NCBI RefSeq assembly: GCF_016798225.1
Contig: NZ_JAEUYX010000010.1
Span: 1 to 56,206, forward strand
From: Anaerococcus sp. mt242
GTDB taxonomy: Bacteria; Bacillota; Clostridia; Tissierellales; Peptoniphilaceae
DNA length: 56,206 bases
Direction of reading: 5' to 3'
A model generated the notes under the pieces. It searched no databases. It saw nothing but the letters and a program-made list of their open reading frames with translations, and had not been told where the DNA came from. The stretch's first letter is position 1, and every line of letters begins with the position of its first letter. Position numbers and translations under genes: made by a program. This document shows, in pieces, positions 52,801 to 56,206 of the stretch.

Positions 52801-53066
52801 AAAAAAGCTTCCATCCCAAAAGGGACGAAAGCTCGTGATACCACCCATATTTATTTATTTTTCACAAAATAAACCTCATCAAGTACAAATTATACTCTAA
52901 CTCTGTAACGGGAGTTCCCGAATAAATCTCCTTGTATCGACTTATTAGCTCAGAGGTTCTTTTCTTTACCTAACCACTTATCCCCTCTCACCATCTAGGA
53001 TTCGCTTTAAGCTTTTTAGATAAATACTCTTCTCTTCAACACATTTTTAAGACTAATATTCTAATT
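52801..53066 (-). promoter_or_regulatory. T-box leader of the argGH operon, Arg specifier (AGA)
   Basis: The T-box core is the reverse complement of 52831-52847 (TGGGTGGTATCACGAGC). The terminator has arms 52807-52817 and 52822-52832, with a T-run. Stem I contains AGCGAATCCTAGATGGTGAG and GGGATAAG, like the glyQS distal region. The specifier loop aligns as GAAA-AGA-A-CCTCT-GAGC with glyQS GAAA-GGC-A-TTCTT-GAGC, so the codon is AGA (52958-52960), arginine. This agrees with the genes controlled. Confidence 0.93.
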
Positions 53067-53072
53067 AAAGTC

Positions 53073-53101
53073 ATTTTATCTTATTATATTTACTTTGTCA
53101 A
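53073..53101 (-). promoter_or_regulatory. Promoter of the argGH T-box transcript
   Basis: TTGACA (53096-53101) and TAAAAT (53073-53078) lie 17 bp apart on the minus strand. The -35 box is about 5 bp after the stop codon of the preceding ABC ATPase gene, and there is no terminator in between. Confidence 0.8.
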
Positions 53102-53106
53102 ATTTT

Positions 53107-53847
53107 TTAAATATTTAATATATGAAGTATATGATTTCTATATTCTGTAAATTTCTTATCTGTCCTATCTCTTGGATAATCCATGTCTATATTTACAATT
53201 TCTTTTATTTCTCCAGGACGTGGTTTCATGACTATAACCTTATTTGACATATAGATTGCTTCGTCAATATCATGGGTTACCATTATCATCATGGTATTAT
53301 TTTCATCCCAAAGTTTTAAAAGTTCATCTTGCATATTCATTCTGGTAAATGCATCTAGGGCACCAAGTGGTTCATCTAATAAGAAAACTTTTGGCTCATT
53401 AATCATTGTTCTAATTAAAGCTACTCTTTGGGCCATACCTCCGGATAAGTGATGAGGATAGGCATTTTTAAACTCGATTAGACCAACTTTTTCCAAAAGC
53501 TCATCTACCTTTTTATAATCTGCATTATTTTTTAAATTTCCAGAAAAAGCTACATTATCCTTTACTGTTAGCCAAGGAAAAAGTGTAGGCTTTTGAAAAA
53601 CCATGCCCCTATTGCTATCTGTGCCTTTAACCTCTTGATCATTTAATTTTATAGATCCATTTGTAGGCTCTATTAAACCTGCAATTAATCTTAAAATGGT
53701 AGATTTTCCACATCCAGATGGTCCTACTATTGAAACAAATTCTCCATCATTTATTGTAAAACTTACATTCTTTAGAGCGTGGGTTATCATTTGAGAATCA
53801 GGGCTTACAAAATCTTTATTAATATTTTCAAAAACTAGTTTACTCAT
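53107..53847 (-). CDS. ABC transporter ATP-binding protein, NitT/TauT type (SsuB/TauB-like)
   Basis: The 246-residue ATPase has Walker A GPSGCGKS at about 41-48, Q-loop VFQKPTLFPW, signature LSGGMAQR, Walker B VFLLDEPLGALD and switch His in THDIDEA. The Cys in Walker A and the GGMAQR form are typical of the nitrate/sulfonate/taurine group. The stop codon is followed immediately by the argG promoter. It forms one operon with the permease and the cysteine-bearing lipoprotein; the substrate is unknown. Confidence 0.9.
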   Translation of the reverse strand: MSKLVFENINKDFVSPDSQMITHALKNVSFTINDGEFVSIVGPSGCGKSTILRLIAGLIEPTNGSIKLNDQEVKGTDSNRGMVFQKPTLFPWLTVKDNVAFSGNLKNNADYKKVDELLEKVGLIEFKNAYPHHLSGGMAQRVALIRTMINEPKVFLLDEPLGALDAFTRMNMQDELLKLWDENNTMMIMVTHDIDEAIYMSNKVIVMKPRPGEIKEIVNIDMDYPRDRTDKKFTEYRNHILHILNI

Positions 53848-54875
53848 TAATTAACCATTCCTTCTTGCCAGATTAGAGCGCGATCTCTAAGTCTTCTCAA
53901 AACCCAATTTACAAATAAAAATGTCAAACAAATTATGATTATTGCCCCATACATACTAGCATATTCTGCCCATGATTTTTTCCAATTGATATACCAACCA
54001 AGACCTGACTCTACTCCCATCATTTCTGCAATAAGTAAGGAAGTACATGCTGAACTCATGCCGGCTGTAAGGCCTTGAAAAATATTTGGTAATGCTGATG
54101 GAATTGCAATTTTTCTTATCAATTGATTGTTACTTGCTCCCAGTGTTTTTGCAGCTTCATAGTAAGATTTATCTACGTTACGGATACCCGTCATAGTTGC
54201 AAGAGTTACTGAAAACCAAACCCCAAGTGCTATTATAAATACTGCTCCCTTAAAAAGAGTTGTTGCAAGCACCATTACAACTGGCAGCCATGTTGTTGTA
54301 GGAATTGGCCCTAATATTTTCATAAAAGGCTCTACCCAATATGAAACTTTTTTAGAATAGCCGCACAAAATGCCTGTTATAAGTCCCAAAATACCCCCTA
54401 TTAAATATCCTATAAAAAGCAGTTTGAGAGATGAAAAAGTAGATTGCATTATGTAATCACTATCTTTTAGTATTGCATTAAAAATCATATCAACGTATGG
54501 GAAATATGGCAGTCTAAGCTTTTCTGTTTTTAGGGTCAATATATCAAGGGCTATTAAAATTAGCAATATCAGACAATAAAATGGAGCCTTATATATCAAA
54601 TGGTCCCTAAGCTTTTTATTTTTTATTGATATTAAAAGACATATAAGATAAATACCAACTAATATCCACAAAAATCCATTATACAAATTGCTTTGTTTGG
54701 CTGTTGCTCTGTGATTTGGCATATAGACATATTCAAAAATTGCAATTAGTCCCATTATAATGGGCATCAGTAGTCTTAAAATATTACTTAGTTTATAATT
54801 CTTTTTAGAAATAGGGCTTTGCCCACCAAGAACATCTTGATGAGCATCATCCTTTATATTTTGATTTTCTTTCAT
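53847..54875 (-). CDS. ABC transporter permease, NitT/TauT type (SsuC/TauC-like)
   Basis: The 342-residue permease is longer than the usual 250-280 residues. It has an N-terminal extension with about three additional hydrophobic segments (roughly residues 28-115) before the BPD_transp_1 core. The core has the coupling loop YYEAAKTLGASNNQLIRKIAIPSALPNIFQGL. The segment PIPTTTWLPVVMVL matches TauC/SsuC. The start and the following ATPase gene overlap at TAATG. The extension could interact with the binding protein. Confidence 0.88.
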   Translation of the reverse strand: MKENQNIKDDAHQDVLGGQSPISKKNYKLSNILRLLMPIIMGLIAIFEYVYMPNHRATAKQSNLYNGFLWILVGIYLICLLISIKNKKLRDHLIYKAPFYCLILLILIALDILTLKTEKLRLPYFPYVDMIFNAILKDSDYIMQSTFSSLKLLFIGYLIGGILGLITGILCGYSKKVSYWVEPFMKILGPIPTTTWLPVVMVLATTLFKGAVFIIALGVWFSVTLATMTGIRNVDKSYYEAAKTLGASNNQLIRKIAIPSALPNIFQGLTAGMSSACTSLLIAEMMGVESGLGWYINWKKSWAEYASMYGAIIIICLTFLFVNWVLRRLRDRALIWQEGMVN

Positions 54876-54888
54876 GACTTAAAATTTC

Positions 54889-56049
54889 TTATTTTATATC
54901 GCTATCTTTTAAACCTAGACTATTCCAGTAAGTTTTTATAAAGTCTTCTTTGGTCATATCTGAATCAATTATTCCAAGATTTTTGTAATCTTCAATAACT
55001 GTTTCTAATGTGCTTTCAGTATCATCAAGTGTTACTGCCCAGTTATATGAATCCATCATTTCTACTACTGTATCAAAGTCTCCAGTTGCCCAGTTATTGT
55101 CAAATAAGATTTGTGCAGCTTCTTCTACATTATCTTCAATCCATTTTTGTGTTGAAAGTACTGCTTCATTGTATGCCTTTGCCATTAGTGGGTTTTCTCT
55201 TACAAAATCACCGTTTAGGGCATTTATACAGCATGCTTCATTTTTAAAATCATCGTCAAATGATAAAGATCTAATTCTTTTGATAGTACCATCTTCAACA
55301 AATTTGCTGGCAAATTCATCAGATAGGATAGCACCTGCTAGCTCACCATTTTCCATAGATTGAACTATAGCAGAATTTTCTACTTGTTTGTACTTAACTT
55401 CATCTGGTTTGATACCATCGTTGTTAAAAAATCTTATTGCAATATTATGATCGGCACTTCCAATTGATCCTGGGAATCCTACTGTTTTATCTTTTAGACC
55501 TTCAGTATCATTAATCTCACCATTATCAAGTACGTAAAGTGATTTACATCCTGTGTGTGCTCCTGATGCAAAAACTGCATCAACCCCATTTACTGTTGGA
55601 GGAACGAATTTTGCAATATGACCAATTGTTGCATCTGCTGTGTGAGTACCAATTGAGTCAACATCACTTTCTACATTTATAAACTCAACTTCAAGTCCTC
55701 TTTTTTCAAATTCACCACGTACACTTGCAATTCCTGGTGCACCTGTACACACTCCACCGTTATAGGCTACTTTGATTGGTTTACCGTAGTGAGGTTCATC
55801 TTCCATTTTTCCTGTTGATTCAGTTTCTTTTGTTTCATCTTTGCTGTCATTTGCTTCTTTACCTGTTTCTTCTTTGACAGTATTTGAATCTTTTTCGTTT
55901 ACATTTTCTCCAGATGTATCAGTTTTTGGATCGCCTGCTGGCATTTCTGTCTTAGTATCTTCTTTTTTTGATTCTTGATTATCATTCACACATGCTGTAA
56001 AAGATAGAGCCATTGCTAATGTTAGAGCTACTTTTTTAAAATTATTCAT
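54889..56049 (-). CDS. ABC substrate-binding lipoprotein with four conserved-looking cysteines (NitT/TauT type)
   Basis: The 386-residue lipoprotein has a lipobox FTAC with Cys at 20 and a long acidic, Thr/Lys-rich linker to about residue 88, then an NMT1/TauA-like binding fold from KPIKVAYNGG. Cysteines sit where the ligand cleft of this fold should be: Cys101 (GGVCTGAPG), Cys168 (AHTGCKS) and the pair Cys273-274 (NEACCINA). Taurine, sulfonate, nitrate or thiamine-precursor binders do not normally carry these, so the ligand may be a metal, a thiophilic anion or a thiol compound. AGGAGA precedes the ATG, and a terminator hairpin lies about 40 nt upstream. Confidence 0.82.
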   Translation of the reverse strand: MNNFKKVALTLAMALSFTACVNDNQESKKEDTKTEMPAGDPKTDTSGENVNEKDSNTVKEETGKEANDSKDETKETESTGKMEDEPHYGKPIKVAYNGGVCTGAPGIASVRGEFEKRGLEVEFINVESDVDSIGTHTADATIGHIAKFVPPTVNGVDAVFASGAHTGCKSLYVLDNGEINDTEGLKDKTVGFPGSIGSADHNIAIRFFNNDGIKPDEVKYKQVENSAIVQSMENGELAGAILSDEFASKFVEDGTIKRIRSLSFDDDFKNEACCINALNGDFVRENPLMAKAYNEAVLSTQKWIEDNVEEAAQILFDNNWATGDFDTVVEMMDSYNWAVTLDDTESTLETVIEDYKNLGIIDSDMTKEDFIKTYWNSLGLKDSDIK

Positions 56050-56089
56050 TTTTTTCTCCTAATTATGTAAATTTTCAGTTTTTTTGCAC

Positions 56090-56116
56090 AAAAAAACCTG
56101 TAAAAAACTTTACAGG
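56090..56116 (-). terminator. Terminator-like hairpin in the leader of the cysteine-bearing ABC operon
   Basis: Stem CCTGTAAA / TTTACAGG with a 4-nt loop and seven T on the minus strand, located between any upstream promoter and the first gene of the operon. A long imperfect hairpin (56118-56184) lies directly upstream: outer GTG-CTCTTTTTAA with TTAAAAAAGAG-CAC, inner TAATCTTTAAG with CTTATAGATTA. The window ends at 56206, so the leader is probably incomplete. No known riboswitch class is recognised. Confidence 0.7.
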
Positions 56117-56206
56117 AGTGTCTCTTTTTAATTAAATTAATCTTTAAGGCGTTTTACTTATAGATTAGTTAAAAAAGAGCGCACTTTCCCTATTAAGAAA
56201 GCTAAC

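Noticed and set aside
52956-52958. AAC (Asn) as specifier of the argG T-box
   Set aside because: AAC overlaps the loop by a shifted register. Alignment with glyQS, including the purine after the codon, and the genes controlled both support AGA.
1-56206. Prophage, insertion sequence, toxin-antitoxin or restriction system
   Set aside because: I see no integrase, transposase, phage structural, methyltransferase or small toxin-like genes. Nearly all coding space is taken by recognisable housekeeping or transport genes.

Overview
This window looks like chromosomal DNA of a low-GC Gram-positive anaerobe. The AT-rich genome, lipobox lipoproteins, a cell-wall anchor of the NPKTG type, two T-box leaders and an A-type flavodiiron protein fit the Bacillota. 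I infer something close to the anaerobic cocci (Peptoniphilaceae, Anaerococcus-like), but the 16S fragment is too short for me to name a species. The window starts inside a 16S rRNA gene transcribed leftwards and ends inside the leader of an ABC-transporter operon. No phage, IS element or CRISPR array is visible.

Layout, left to right: (1) 16S 5' end, leader and strong promoter (1-604). (2) A four-gene ferric-type ABC transporter operon with a family-4 glycosyltransferase, then a split ThrE amino-acid exporter with msrA, a membrane J-domain protein and an ABC exporter (613-10026), all on the minus strand. (3) A secreted, wall-anchored metallophosphatase on the plus strand (10213-12501), then brnQ behind an isoleucine-type T-box (12595-14239). 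(4) Divergent aldo-keto reductase and SDR genes. The SDR promoter lies so close to the ATG that its mRNA is probably leaderless. (5) A 12 kb DNA-repair operon yaaA-sbcD-sbcC-addB-addA-gyrI-like, with overlapping genes throughout its core. (6) A zinc-uptake operon znuA-znuC-znuB divergent from a Fur/Zur-family gene, with a perfect 9-1-9 operator at the znuA transcription start. (7) A dicarboxylate symporter, an RmlD-like reductase, and an odd GC-richer structured intergenic region next to tRNA-Arg(CCG), which overlaps the end of a phosphoesterase gene. (8) NAD synthetase with a Gly in place of the glutaminase Cys, flavodiiron protein, aldehyde dehydrogenase, peroxiredoxin, M20 amidohydrolase, RidA and a VanY-like carboxypeptidase. 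(9) ispE-murI-ppx-ppk1, then tRNA-Leu(AAG). (10) A T-box (Arg, AGA) operon argG-argH plus a fused amino-acid transporter. (11) A NitT/TauT-type ABC operon whose binding protein carries four unusual cysteines and whose leader contains tandem hairpins.

How the parts fit together: amino-acid supply is handled by tRNA-sensing leaders (Ile for BrnQ, Arg for ArgGH and its transporter) and by the ThrE exporter. Metal supply is handled by ferric-type and zinc ABC systems. Oxygen and peroxide defence is spread over FprA, peroxiredoxin, MsrA and YaaA. Double-strand-break processing is concentrated in SbcCD and AddAB. The most unusual things I see are the cysteine-bearing ABC system with its structured leader, the structured repeat region beside tRNA-Arg, the inactivated-looking glutaminase of NadE, the A34 tRNA-Leu, the leaderless SDR and the repeat tracts in two surface proteins. 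I did not find a clearly new multi-gene system.
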